Of a DNA stretch of 64,000 nt, positions 1 to 9,799 are shown one piece after another. The DNA comes from Diphasiastrum complanatum (lineage: Eukaryota > Streptophyta > Lycopodiopsida > Lycopodiales > Lycopodiaceae): contig CM055106.1 of NCBI GenBank assembly GCA_029204225.1, forward strand, positions 49,119,337 through 49,183,336, read 5' to 3'. Numbering within the stretch: the first letter of the stretch is position 1; each line of letters starts with the position of its first letter. Under the pieces are notes generated by a model. That model did not search any database. It had not been told where the DNA came from and saw only the letters and a program-made list of their open reading frames with translations. Both the position numbers and the translations under genes were made by a program.

Positions 1-1
1 C

Positions 2-2443
2 TCGGATGTGCACATTGCTAGCACCAAATCTAATGGAGGTTCATCCATGTTTTTAACCTTCATTGATGACTACTCAAGATATTGTTGGGTGTTCTTACTT
101 TCCTTCAAGTCTCAAGTATTTGATACTTTTGTAAAGTTCAAGTTGTTTGTGGAAAAGCATCATAATCATAGCATCAAGATTCTTAGAAGTGACAATGGTG
201 GAGAATTCATCTCCAATGAGTTCAAGGCCTTTTGTGAGGAGGAAGGGATCAAGAAAGAGACTTATTGTCCTTACACTCCTCAACAAAATGGAGTTGCTGA
301 AAGAAGGAATAGAACATTATGTGAATGTTCTAAGGCTTTAAGATTAGATGCTTGTTTGCCCAAATCCTTTTGGGGTGAGTCTCTTGTATGTGCAAACTAC
401 TTGATGAATAGGGTGTCTTGCAAAGCAATTGAAGGCAAAACTCCATATGAGATGTTGTATGGAAAGAAACCCAATCTTAATCACTTGAAAGTTTTTGGGT
501 GTATATGTTATGTGCATGTGCCATTGGAAACAAGAACCAAGGAGGATCCATCTTCCACAAGAGGGATCATGCTTGGATATGCAAGCTCAAGCAAGGGCTA
601 CAAAGTCTATCTCCCATCCTTGAACAAATTTGTTGTTTCAACGGATGTCATCTTTGATGAACATCATATGCATATGCTTGAAGAAGGCTCAAGTGCTCCA
701 ACAATCAAGAAGAAGATGGCCGAGGAGCAAGATCTTGGTTTTGAGGAGGAGCTCATGGAGGAGCAAGCACCAAACCCACCTATCACACCAAGGAGATCTT
801 CAAGGGCAAAAGTGGAGCCATCAAGGCTCACATATCAAGGCAAAGGACAGCAAGTTGAGGGTATCTCATCCACTTCTTATGCTTTATCTAGTTTTGAAGA
901 ACCGTCTAATGTTGAAGATGCATTGAACTCCAAAGAATGGTATAAAGCTATGTTGGATGAGTATGATGCCTTGATTGAGAATGAAACTTGGTTGCTTGTT
1001 GAGAGACCTCAAAGGAATGTAATAGGATGCAAGTGGGTCTTCAAGCTTAAGTTGAATGCAAATGGGAGTGTTAACAAACATAAAGCAAGATTAGTTGCAA
1101 AAGGTTATGCTCAAGAGAGAGGGATAGACTATGAGGAAACTTTTGCACCCGTGGCCAAGATGGTCACAATAAGACTAATCATTGCACTTGCATCACATTT
1201 TGGATGGATTCTATGTCAAATGGATGTCTCTAATGCTTTCTTGAATGGTTTTTTGGAAGAGGATATCTATATGGAGCAGCCACAAGGGTTCATCAAGCAT
1301 GGAATGGAGAACAAAGTATGCCATCTCCAAAGAAGCATCTATGGCTTGAAGCAAGCCTCGAGATCTTGGAATTCAAGACTACATTGCTATCTTATTTCAC
1401 TTTCTTTTGTTCAAAGTGAATATGATCCCACTCTTTACATTAAGTTTGATGATGTTGGTATTGTACTTTTACTCATTTATGTAGATGACATCATCATTAG
1501 TGGAAATAGTGTTGATGGTATTGAAAAAATCAAGATAGATCTATCCTTAGAGTTCAAGATGGTAGATCTAGGGTGTCTTCTCTTCATCTTAGGCATAGAA
1601 GTACTTAGAGGGTCTGATTTTATCTTTATAAGTCAAGTAAACTATGCTCAAAGTCTTTTGAAGAAGTTTAAGATGGAAGTATGCAAAAGTGTTGACACAC
1701 CAATGGAGCAAGATGTAAAAGTGCCAAATGAAGATGATGAAAGATCCTTCATGGACATCACTTTGTTTAGGCAACTTATAGGTTCCTTAATGTGGATCAC
1801 TATAACTAGACCAGATCTTAGCTTTAGTGTATGTAGGTTGAGCCAATCCATGCAAAAGCCATTGAATATCCATTGGAAAAAGGCTAAGAGGATTCTAAGA
1901 TACATCTCGGGTACATTGGATTTTGGGATTCTATATAGAGGAGATGTGATTAACCTTCATGCATTTAGTGATTCAGATTTTGCAGGGGACAAGAGGGATA
2001 GGAAATCAACAAGTGCCTATTCAACTTTCATAGGAGAAGGTGTGGTTTCATGGCTTTCAAAAAAGCAAGAAACTATATCTCTATCTTCAACCGAGGCCGA
2101 GTACAAAGCTTTGACAACCACTACAAAGGAGGTACTTTGGATCAAGAGATTATTGGTGGAACTAAAGATCATGGATTCAGAGGAGGCACCAATCATCTAC
2201 AATGACAATATATCAGCCCAACACCTTGCATCTAACCCAATCTTCCATGCAAGATCTAAGCACATTGAGATATGCCATCACTTTGTGAGAGAAATGGTGC
2301 AAGCCAAGGAGATTGCTTTGGAGCATGTTCCAAGCAATGAATGTGTAGCTGATCTACTTACTAAACCACTTCAAAAGACACCTTTTATGAAGTTCAGATC
2401 ATCACTTGGAGTGATTAGTAAAGCAATGATTGAACCAAGCTAG
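2..2443 (+). CDS. Copia-1 pol polyprotein, 3' part (integrase, reverse transcriptase, RNase H)
   Basis: This is the C-terminal part of a Ty1/copia polyprotein, open from the left window edge; the upstream gag, protease and integrase zinc domain lie outside. The frame opens with a Ser-Asp pair whose Asp codon (5-7) fits the first integrase catalytic Asp. FIDDYSRY follows, then the second Asp in RSDNGGEF (codon 191-193) and the Glu in NGVAERRNR (codon 299-301), giving the D,D-35-E spacing. Reverse transcriptase starts near CKWVFK, with the active site YVDD at 1478-1489. RNase H follows, with DSDFAGDKRDRKSTSAY near 1970 and STEAEYKAL near 2090. There is no stop or frameshift over 2.4 kb, so the copy looks recent and possibly functional. 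The TAG at 2441-2443 is followed directly by a polypurine tract and the 3' LTR. No start codon should be assigned: the GTG at position 8 is an internal Val. Confidence 0.95.
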   Translation, partial: SDVHIASTKSNGGSSMFLTFIDDYSRYCWVFLLSFKSQVFDTFVKFKLFVEKHHNHSIKILRSDNGGEFISNEFKAFCEEEGIKKETYCPYTPQQNGVAERRNRTLCECSKALRLDACLPKSFWGESLVCANYLMNRVSCKAIEGKTPYEMLYGKKPNLNHLKVFGCICYVHVPLETRTKEDPSSTRGIMLGYASSSKGYKVYLPSLNKFVVSTDVIFDEHHMHMLEEGSSAPTIKKKMAEEQDLGFEEELMEEQAPNPPITPRRSSRAKVEPSRLTYQGKGQQVEGISSTSYALSSFEEPSNVEDALNSKEWYKAMLDEYDALIENETWLLVERPQRNVIGCKWVFKLKLNANGSVNKHKARLVAKGYAQERGIDYEETFAPVAKMVTIRLIIALASHFGWILCQMDVSNAFLNGFLEEDIYMEQPQGFIKHGMENKVCHLQRSIYGLKQASRSWNSRLHCYLISLSFVQSEYDPTLYIKFDDVGIVLLLIYVDDIIISGNSVDGIEKIKIDLSLEFKMVDLGCLLFILGIEVLRGSDFIFISQVNYAQSLLKKFKMEVCKSVDTPMEQDVKVPNEDDERSFMDITLFRQLIGSLMWITITRPDLSFSVCRLSQSMQKPLNIHWKKAKRILRYISGTLDFGILYRGDVINLHAFSDSDFAGDKRDRKSTSAYSTFIGEGVVSWLSKKQETISLSSTEAEYKALTTTTKEVLWIKRLLVELKIMDSEEAPIIYNDNISAQHLASNPIFHARSKHIEICHHFVREMVQAKEIALEHVPSNECVADLLTKPLQKTPFMKFRSSLGVISKAMIEPS

Positions 2444-2448
2444 ATAGT

Positions 2449-2457
2449 GAGGAGGAG
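2449..2457 (+). other. Copia-1 polypurine tract
   Basis: The purine run gaggaggag lies between the pol stop codon and the TGTT start of the 3' LTR. In copia elements this tract primes plus-strand DNA synthesis. Confidence 0.85.
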
Positions 2458-3139
2458 TGTTAAAAATTCACAATTCTAGCTTGACTAGTTTTGGTCATAT
2501 GACTTGTAAATAGTTAGATGGTCATGATGTGGCTTGTCACACGTGCCAAATAGCATAGGATTCCATTCATAAGGATGTTCTCAAGTAGACCTAAGTGTTA
2601 GAACCTTTGGAATGAGTCCAAATTATGCTTAGATACAAGGGAGAAAAAATAGGAGCTATTTTTGGTAATTTTTGCATTGTTGAGGGATCTCCAAGATTCC
2701 AACCCTAACTTGGTAGGGATGAAAGATCCACCAAAATTAGCATTAGGGATAGGTTTAGGGCTACTCATACCTGCCCAAAACCGTGATGGATCATGTATAT
2801 ATAGGTGATGATATCTCACCAAAATCGATCAAGCAATTTCATGTTTTTTCTCTCATAATGGTGCAATTGCTCTCTATGTTCATAATTGTTTGAGTACTTG
2901 TGATTACTAATGACTATAGGATTGAATGTAGGTCTGGTGTACAGTACTCAGACTGTGGGAGGCCGTACTTTCACACGTGTGAAGCCTTCTTCAAGGATTT
3001 GGGCCATTTAGTGAGGTTCAAGCATAGATTTTTGATGGATTTTGATGGTTCAACTTGTGCTAATCTTATGAAATCATAATCTATTGTTTCCCTCATCATT
3101 TCAAGTGTTTTAGGATCCTTATTTGCTGTAATTTTTACA
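2458..3139 (+). repeat. Copia-1 3' LTR
   Basis: The LTR starts TGTTAAAAATTC right after the polypurine tract. It probably ends at ATTTTTACA (3131-3139), which mirrors the start. It contains a TATA-like run at 2796-2803 and a palindromic CACACGTGTG at 2972-2981. The sequence after 3139 is homologous to the other end of a second LTR element (L2), which supports the boundary. The gacag at 3140-3144 would be the target duplication, but its partner is outside the window. Confidence 0.8.
2796..2803 (+). promoter_or_regulatory. TATA box candidate in Copia-1 LTR
   Basis: TATATATA lies about 340 bp into the LTR, a plausible position for the Pol II promoter that starts the R region. This rests on motif and position only. 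Confidence 0.5.
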
Positions 3140-3324
3140 GACAGGTGGTAGGCCAATTTTAGGACACCTGTCCTTTCATGCAGTTAGTGGCTTTGCTATA
3201 TGTACAATGTTTCTTCATAATATACATAACTCTTGTTGTGCCATCTATGAGAGCTTTAGAGGAGTGGCTATGGTGATTGTGTGATGTGATCTGCATACTG
3301 CACTAGGTCCTATCTGAATTTCAA
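3140..3324 (+). repeat. L2 5' LTR, 3' part
   Basis: This matches 6436-6636, including the shared block taggccaatttta, the segment ending at gcactat/gcactag, and the final aatttca. Copia-1 is inserted at its left edge. Confidence 0.7.
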
Positions 3325-3326
3325 CT

Positions 3327-3338
3327 TGGTATTAGAGC
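3327..3338 (+). other. L2 primer-binding site
   Basis: tggtattagagc differs by one base from the initiator tRNA-Met primer site TGGTATCAGAGC and sits just after the LTR end. Confidence 0.75.
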
Positions 3339-5744
3339 ATCAGGGTGATGCAGGTATGCATGATCCAATGGAGCTATGGGATAGCGTCTTTCACCAGGAG
3401 AAATAACACTCAGAGCATCTCAGGAGAGAGGACTCCATATAGGGTATCGGCAGTTCGAATGGCAGGAGACAGCAAAGTTCCTTTGATCGGAGCTTCAGGG
3501 AAGATCAGAACGATCATCGTAGGTGGATTTCGGGGAAAATTCACGAAAAATTGCTCATAAACGGCTTCAAATGGTTTTTACGAAAAGCTGGCAAGAAATC
3601 TGTCAGTGGTTCATCAATTGCTGAGTGGAGCAGATCAAAAGGTGGAGCAGGGTAGTGACAACTCTAGACTGAGAGGATTTTGAAATCCATTTATAGTGTG
3701 AAGAGAAAGAAGCAGTTCGGGGAACTAACTACGATGGTCTAGTTTTCGAAAAAAAAAATACAAAAAACCATGGATCTTTCTCTACAGTTGATGGAATTGG
3801 GCACTGTAAATTGCTATCCAAGAAGGTTCTATTGAGGCCAAGAAATACCCAGATTGGTGGGGTCAGCCATGAAGCACAGTAGGAGCAATTACTCCTTCTC
3901 AGAGGCTATGGAAATTTGCTCAACCAGGGTTTACAGCTGGTAAATGGTTGATCTCATTTTGTTCCACAAGTGGCTGAAGATGGGTATTTTAGGAGGGCGA
4001 GTCAGCCTGTAAAGGGCCGTGGACAGTCATGGAAAAATGGAAGAACAATTGTCTTCAATCTGAGAGAATCATATTTGAGGGCTAGGGCTTTTATCAAGAA
4101 AAAGATGGATCTTCTTTTGTAGAAGACTATTTCCTAATATATCAGCGGCTAGAACTGGGTGCTCTAATGAATATATTCTGCTGGCAGAAGGCCGAAGGTC
4201 GCCGTGGAACAGAGAAGGTGAATTCTTGTGGGAAACACAGCAGTTTGCAAGCTTATTTCATAGCCAGCAAGTTTGTGAAAAGCCTTGAGAGAGAGGTGGA
4301 GGACCCACGAGGGTCGTGCACGGCCAGTGAGGCCAAGTCTATAGAGTGCTAAGGAATCCAGCAGCTGCAAGGATGGAGTTTGGCGTGCTAGAACACTAAT
4401 GACCGTCCGATCTAATACGTTGAAGATCGATGGTAGAGGTCATGCAGGATCTGGACCGTAGGAAGTGGCAGAGCCATCGGATCTGCAGGGAAGAGGACTT
4501 GAAGGCCCATGAAGTGAAAAAGACACTTCATTTTCATTAAAAAATCTCACATTGAAATGTGAATTTGGACCCAAAGGGCTTGAAAGCCAACACTTCATTA
4601 AAAATCTTCTTTGTGAAGAATTAGTTCATTTTGCAAGGACAATTTTTGAAGAGGCCTATCTTTGGCTAGAAGGCACCTTTTTTGGCCATCTTTGGGCCAA
4701 AATGACCCTTGAAACTGGCTGCTCAGAGCTAGCAGATAGAGCGATGTCACAGAGCAGGGAGAAACGTGTTTCGGGGTGTTTTTGTCACCATTATATCAAG
4801 TGAAATGCGGGTGACCTAGTGATGGGCTACAGGGATGGAGATGGTTGCTCAAGGAGTGACAGTTGATACTTTAGCGAGTGATCAGGTGAGCTGCAAGTTA
4901 TATGCATAATGATCTCCAGGTTGGCATCACATGTCATTTCTATCCATCATTATTTGGTAAGCAGGATGCAGTTTTTGGTTAGATCCAGTTGGAGTCTAGT
5001 TGCACTACATGTGGACAAATTCTTGGAGAGCTATCAGTGGGTAATTGATACTTAGTGATCAGATGGTACGGGGAACAGGGTTTTGGAGCTATCCTACCTG
5101 ATATGCTATGGATCGTGGGTGAGTTGTTCATCACGATAGTGGATCTAGTTTGTATTTGATGGATGTGGTAGTGAAATAGGCTCCTTGGTGGGAGGCCTAT
5201 ATCCTGGCAACATCAAGCATGGGAAGTTAAGCCTACATGGGATGTAGGAGAGGCATACTATCATCAGTGTCTCTGGGAGATAGGCGAGCTACTCAGGTAC
5301 AGCCTATGGTGAGGTCTGTGTACATTCATTCATTGAGTCCTTGGTAGACTCTTGTGCTTGGAGCATGGGGAATGGATGGGGATCAGCTCTCAGGACTCAT
5401 TGGACAGTTGGATATGCTTGGACGTGAGGGCATCCTGTCACAGATGCGGGCCATGGTTGGAGACCTGATTTGGTGACCAATGGTGTAGCAGCGGATCTAA
5501 AGGTGGCACGCGTGTTGGTACGACAGGATACCACTTATGGGCAGGCCTTGGTCATGTATTTGATGCTTTATCATTGATGTTGGTTTGCATGAGTGTGTGT
5601 GGGCTTGCATGTTACCTTGTCACGGGAGTCTAGATTTGAGTCGGAGTTTTATGTGGTTGTGCATTTGTTACATTTGAAACAAAGTAGTCATTTTATGCTC
5701 ATTGACTTGTCATTGTCTACTAGATGTCTATCTGGTGAGGGTAC

Positions 5745-5920
5745 AATCTTATGATGGCAGTAAGATATCCTCATGTTGAGCCTCAGTCGCTCATGTATGT
5801 CAGTTTTACAGGTCTGTGCTTGTAAGTGTCTGATAGGATGTCAGCCTAGCTAGATGGAGGATGTAATTCTCATGGTGGCAGTGGGATTTCCTCAGTTGAG
5901 CCATGTTGCTCATGTGGTCC
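5745..5920 (+). repeat. Degenerate direct repeat inside L2
   Basis: Two units of about 55 bp, near 5745-5798 and 5861-5915, share a pattern of atggyggcagtrrgatwtcctca, ttgagcc and gctcatg. They are diverged and lie in non-coding internal sequence. Confidence 0.55.
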
Positions 5921-6128
5921 ACTTGTGTTTCAAGTTGGATGGGGACAAGTCAGTTGGTCGAGAGTATGGTAGACTCTCTGTATGAGCATTGTGTTTACAT
6001 GATACTTTGTGAGTCAAACTTGGTGGTTTGTTAGTGTGCTTGAGTGTGAGTCAAGTACAGAGTAGCTGGACATGCATAATATCTTTTGGACACTCCAGAC
6101 GTTGCTACAAATTATTATTTTTCACTGT

Positions 6129-6208
6129 TATCACATTTGAGCTTAAGGAAGAAAGTTAGAAGTCAGAGTTAATCTGATATACATTTTATATAAGCTCTAA
6201 ATGTGATA
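6129..6208. repeat. Inverted repeat flanking a TATA-like run in L2
   Basis: tatcacatttgagctt (6129-6144) is the reverse complement of aagctctaaatgtgata (6192-6208) apart from one inserted base. The right arm abuts ttttatataag. It lies where the 3' LTR promoter would be expected. Confidence 0.55.
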
Positions 6209-6435
6209 TTGTAATTAGTGTATAGTTAATTAGATTTGTTGTATTCAGTTGTGTTCAGGATGTGACCCATTAGGATATATTGATCGGGCACTGATCCCAT
6301 AGACGGCTACTTGGGTTAGCTAAGTAGCCACATGTCAGAAGAAATTAGCATGTATAGTTATTTTGGTTTCGTTATGCTATATACTTGAGGGCATGTCTCA
6401 GGTTTGTCAGTTATTTAGGCCATATTGGGCATTGT

Positions 6436-6636
6436 TCTAGTTTGGCAGGTAGTAGGCCAATTTTAAGACACTTGTCCTTTCATGCAGTCAGTGGCTTTGC
6501 TATATGTACAGTGTTTCTTCATAATATACATAACTTTTGTTATGCCATCTATGAGAGCTTGAGAGGAATGGCTATGGTGATTGTGTGACGTGATCTACAT
6601 ACTGCACTATCGGATGTGATCCTATCGGAATTTCAA
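6436..6636 (+). repeat. L2 3' LTR, 3' part
   Basis: This is the second copy of the 3140-3324 sequence, ending at aatttcaa. The downstream sequence (ttgtactttg) has no counterpart after the first copy, where the PBS follows, so this is the outer end of the element. Confidence 0.7.
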
Positions 6637-7380
6637 TTGTACTTTGTTGCACTTCCTTGCCCTTCTTTCCATTTGAATCCTGTGAATTTTTTTCTTTCAC
6701 CCCCACCTTGGCCAGAGATTAAAGAGCTCGGGTTGTTGAGGTTAAATGTGCCCGTTCTTTTATTGGAGTTTTGAAAGAATTTGTCTTGCAGTGTGAAAAA
6801 GCTAGGTCTTTTGAGCAAGCATTCAATCTCTCTAATATTTTCAGCATCACCTATAGTTGCAAGGAGTTTGGCAGAAGGATTTGCAGCAAGCTCAATGGAC
6901 ACATCTATCATGTATTGGCATAAAAAGAGAAAAGTCAAGTGTGCTTTGACAACTTCCCTAGCCGGCTTGTGTAGCCAAAGAAAAAAGACATTGAGTTGGT
7001 TATGTGAGGAAGCACCAAAAAAAAAAATGCTCAGATTATTCATTATGTACTAAACGGTGTGGTCAAACCATATAATGGAGGACTGATTTTTACGTTTGTC
7101 ACCACATCTATATTTAAAGAATGGTCTTTTTAAGTTCCAAATTCTGGCTTGGTGGAGATTCATTCTATTGAAACCAGTGTCAAAATGTCCACGAATTTGT
7201 GCCCAGGTTTGCTCAAAAGGGCAGCAAGAAGGCTCAAATTTGTTCATACGAATGATTGCTTTTGAATGTCTTTGAAATACGTTTACAATCTGTTTCTAGT
7301 TCTATGTACAGCATTACATAGTCAAATGCACAACGGCAGATGTGTAATTGTTATAATCCGTAACTTCTGAAAACTCATTA
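6637..7380. other. No recognisable gene
   Basis: Small ORFs occur on both strands: a 90-codon plus-strand ORF at 6781-7053 and a 65-codon minus-strand ORF at 7050-7247 rich in aromatic and basic residues. Neither matches a family I know. A plus-strand acceptor-like tttgtcttgcag ends at 6790. Nothing can be annotated with confidence. Confidence 0.4.
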
Positions 7381-7460
7381 TCAAAGCTTTTGCAGTGGTG
7401 TGTTACAGTATAGCTTCTTGCATAGTTTATGAGAACAAAGATAAAGAGCAACATACATAC

Positions 7461-7507
7461 CTTCTCTTGTTGTATATCGGCAACCAATGGTATACTTCAC
7501 TGCTATA
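7461..7507 (-). other. Possible 47-bp internal exon (minus strand)
   Basis: On the minus strand, a textbook acceptor (tctttcacag after a T-rich stretch) is followed by 47 bases and then a GTATGT donor. The exon would code for a short peptide in any frame. Together with the candidate first exon at 8095-8210 it could belong to a decayed or very small host transcript. The evidence is splice signals only. Confidence 0.3.
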
Positions 7508-8094
7508 CTGTGAAAGACAAAGATAATAGCAAGTATCATCAAAGCATACACACTTTTTGAGTGCTCGTCATGATAAAAGCTATCATTCATTTAAGAAGCA
7601 ATATGTAGCTCATCGTTGGACAGAAAATAAGAAAAAGCTTTGGTGTCTCATTGTTGGACAATGATGAAGGATCCCATATCACATTGATTCGTCAAGGCAA
7701 CTCTTATGTAAAGTGGTGTATGAGTTCAATGTTGTGAAGGTAGCGATTTGCTTCAATGCACGCACTCAGATATACATGATGGTATAAGAGTTCAAGCAAA
7801 CTGTATGCTTCATAAAGTGGTATGAAAACAAGTAATGTAATGGCTACTAGCCAGCGATGGCTTGCCTACATATATGTAGACAGATGTAGTGTATCCAAAC
7901 TACTTCCAGTCTGAGCAACGATGGACAACAATCAATTGCTAGTGCTTTATGTAAGCAAACAACCATACGCAATGACAGAATCGCGATGCAATAGGTCTCG
8001 CTACAACGCCTACTAGATGTGTGTAATCTGCACTATCATATATTACCTTAAAGCAATCCCATAGCAAGAATAGATAGGTAAAGAATACACTTAC

Positions 8095-8210
8095 CGTTGA
8101 TAATGTGGATCACTCTCCGATTGTAGGAGGATGGGCGCTGCAAATCCAGAACTCTATTGCCATGAAGAGAAGGAGAAAGGAGAGAGATAGTGTGGGAAGG
8201 GAAGAAGAGG
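8095..8210 (-). other. Possible first exon of a minus-strand transcript
   Basis: Reading the minus strand, TATAAATA at 8244-8237 is followed about 30 bases later by a CT-rich leader. An ATG at 8163 opens only a 17-codon frame ending at 8110. A GTAAGTG donor follows at 8094. This layout resembles a plant 5' UTR exon. No protein can be assigned, and a non-coding RNA or chance are both possible. Confidence 0.3.
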
Positions 8211-8236
8211 CGTGCCACCTTTCTTATAGGTGATTT

Positions 8237-8244
8237 TATTTATA
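8237..8244 (-). promoter_or_regulatory. TATA box candidate (minus strand)
   Basis: TATAAATA lies upstream of a CT-rich leader and the splice-donor-like site at 8094. Confidence 0.35.
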
Positions 8245-8417
8245 GAAGAAACCTTCCATAGTAGCCGTAGGATGAAGCTAAGTCAATCTTGATCGTTGAA
8301 GTAGTAATAAATGCAAGTGGAGGTTTAAACATTTCCCACCAAAAAAAAAAAATTGAGGGTCATATACCTTACAAAGCTTATGATTCCAAGTAGTGTAAAA
8401 TAGCGTCGAGTACCATT

Positions 8418-8533
<116 letters not shown>

Positions 8534-8784
8534 ATCATTGTTGAGTAGTGTTAATGGTTAGTGTTAGATTTGGACATAAGCATGTGCTTGATTGTGAACT
8601 ATGTTATCGCTCTCATGGGAACGAATCTCCGCGTGACAACAAGTTAATTGGCTTCATCTCTTTGATGCTTGATGTGCTTGGATCTAGGGTTGAAGATGGA
8701 TAGGAAATACCTGCTACACACGTTAAGATCGATCTCTTGCTATTCCATAAGCCCATCATGACCCTTGATCAAAAACATTTTTCC

Positions 8785-9138
8785 AAATCCATTAATGACA
8801 TCCATTTTTAGGAAGACAAATAATCTCTTCCCTCTTCGCCATCATCTCCAATGCCTTGAAGTTGAGATGCCCCAATTTCTTATGCCATACCTCTTGAATT
8901 GTTAATTGCTCCCTTGCTACAAATCCATCTTGGTTAGCAACAACACAAGCATCAAGTTTGTACAATTTGCCTTGCATTTTCCTCTTGCAATAAAGGTTCC
9001 TTTTTTAGTGATCAAGCAAGCATTGCCAACAAACTCTACTTCAGAATCTAGAACCTTGTCAACCATTTGACTCACACTAACAAGATCTTAATTATGAAAG
9101 GTATGAACAAAACCTTCTCTAAATTGACATTCTTATTT

Positions 9139-9203
<65 letters not shown>

Positions 9204-9300
9204 CAATGCCTTTCATGGCACATTCACCATCATTTGCCATGTAAATAACCTTCTTCTCACCTTCATAGGTCATTATTCATCGAATCAATCAAACAAACTG
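8785..9300 (-). pseudogene. Copia-2 remnant: protease C-terminus and GAG pre-integrase region
   Basis: Read on the minus strand, 9290-9202 encodes KVIYMANDGECAMKGIGS, the end of a copia protease region. A 61-bp (GA)n tract (9141-9201) follows. After it come NVNLEKVLF and, after a stop, LVSVSQMVDK. The stretch 8977-8785 has the pre-integrase motif VWHKKLGHLNFKALEMMAKR. Frame changes and a stop make it a pseudogene. No LTR is recognisable on either side. The protease active-site segment and the integrase core are absent. Confidence 0.75.
9141..9201. repeat. (AG)n microsatellite inside a copia protease remnant
   Basis: About 30 AG units lie between two parts of the Copia-2 protease sequence, directly after the GIGS codons on the minus strand. 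Confidence 0.97.
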
Positions 9301-9539
9301 TATGGATAATGTGAATTTTGAATTATGGGCTTTCATAATTAGAAATATATGTAGGCTTGTAAATTTCTTATTAAGAATTTTTAAGGTTCAAGGGTAGGTG
9401 GATTTTGTGAAGGGGATCTTTTTCACATTAAAACTTGCCTTGTAGAGGGCAAGAGGGTACGAATGTCCTAAAGAGTTGCCCAAATTTGACATTGCATGTC
9501 ATGAACGCGTTCCATTTTGTACTAAGTATTGGCCCTCCC
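9301..9539. other. No feature seen
   Basis: AT-rich sequence without convincing ORFs or homology to other parts of the window. Confidence 0.5.
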
Positions 9540-9675
9540 CACAAATAATCCAGGACTAAAGTAGCGAGTGGCAGAGGCCACATGCTACTCAGGGACCAGA
9601 TTATGAGTGATAATGCCCCCCTGACCAATTGGTCATTACCGCAGGTAATTGATGTTCACTTGATTTTTTTTGTCA

Positions 9676-9733
<58 letters not shown>

Positions 9734-9790
9734 ACATAATATAGGGCCCAAAAAGGGCTTAAAATTAGGTAAATGTCAATTATGTACAAG
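9540..9790. repeat. Dispersed repeat, copy 1
   Basis: Shared blocks with 10715-10985 include gtggcaRaggccac, gtgataatg, aatataa/aatatag and agggctt, in the same order about 1.17 kb apart. The (TC)n tract at 9679-9730 sits in this copy only. Confidence 0.55.
9679..9730. repeat. (TC)n microsatellite
   Basis: About 26 uninterrupted TC units. Confidence 0.97.
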
Positions 9791-9799
9791 ATAATAGCC

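Larger units (their letters stand above)
3140..6636 (+). mobile_element. L2: non-coding LTR retrotransposon (LARD-like), 5' LTR interrupted
   Basis: About 190 bp at 3140-3324 recurs at 6436-6636 with roughly 10 percent differences. The first copy is followed by a primer-binding site. These are therefore the 3' parts of the two LTRs, and 3340 to about 6120 is the internal region. I find no gag, protease, reverse transcriptase or integrase motif in any frame of the internal region, only short chance ORFs. It fits a large non-autonomous LTR derivative. The missing part of the 5' LTR should lie upstream of Copia-1, outside the window. The start of the 3' LTR is not resolved; it may be near 6120. 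Confidence 0.65.

Noticed and set aside
8-10. GTG as start codon of the first ORF
   Set aside because: The frame is open to the window edge and the codon before it is the likely first catalytic Asp of integrase, so it is an internal Val.
6633-7043. 136-codon minus-strand ORF
   Set aside because: It overlaps a plus-strand ORF of similar length, has no recognised motif, and starts beside an A-run; chance is likely.
9067-9309. 80-codon ORF with repeating Arg-Glu, and the Ser-Leu ORF at 9582-9794
   Set aside because: Both are translations of dinucleotide tracts.
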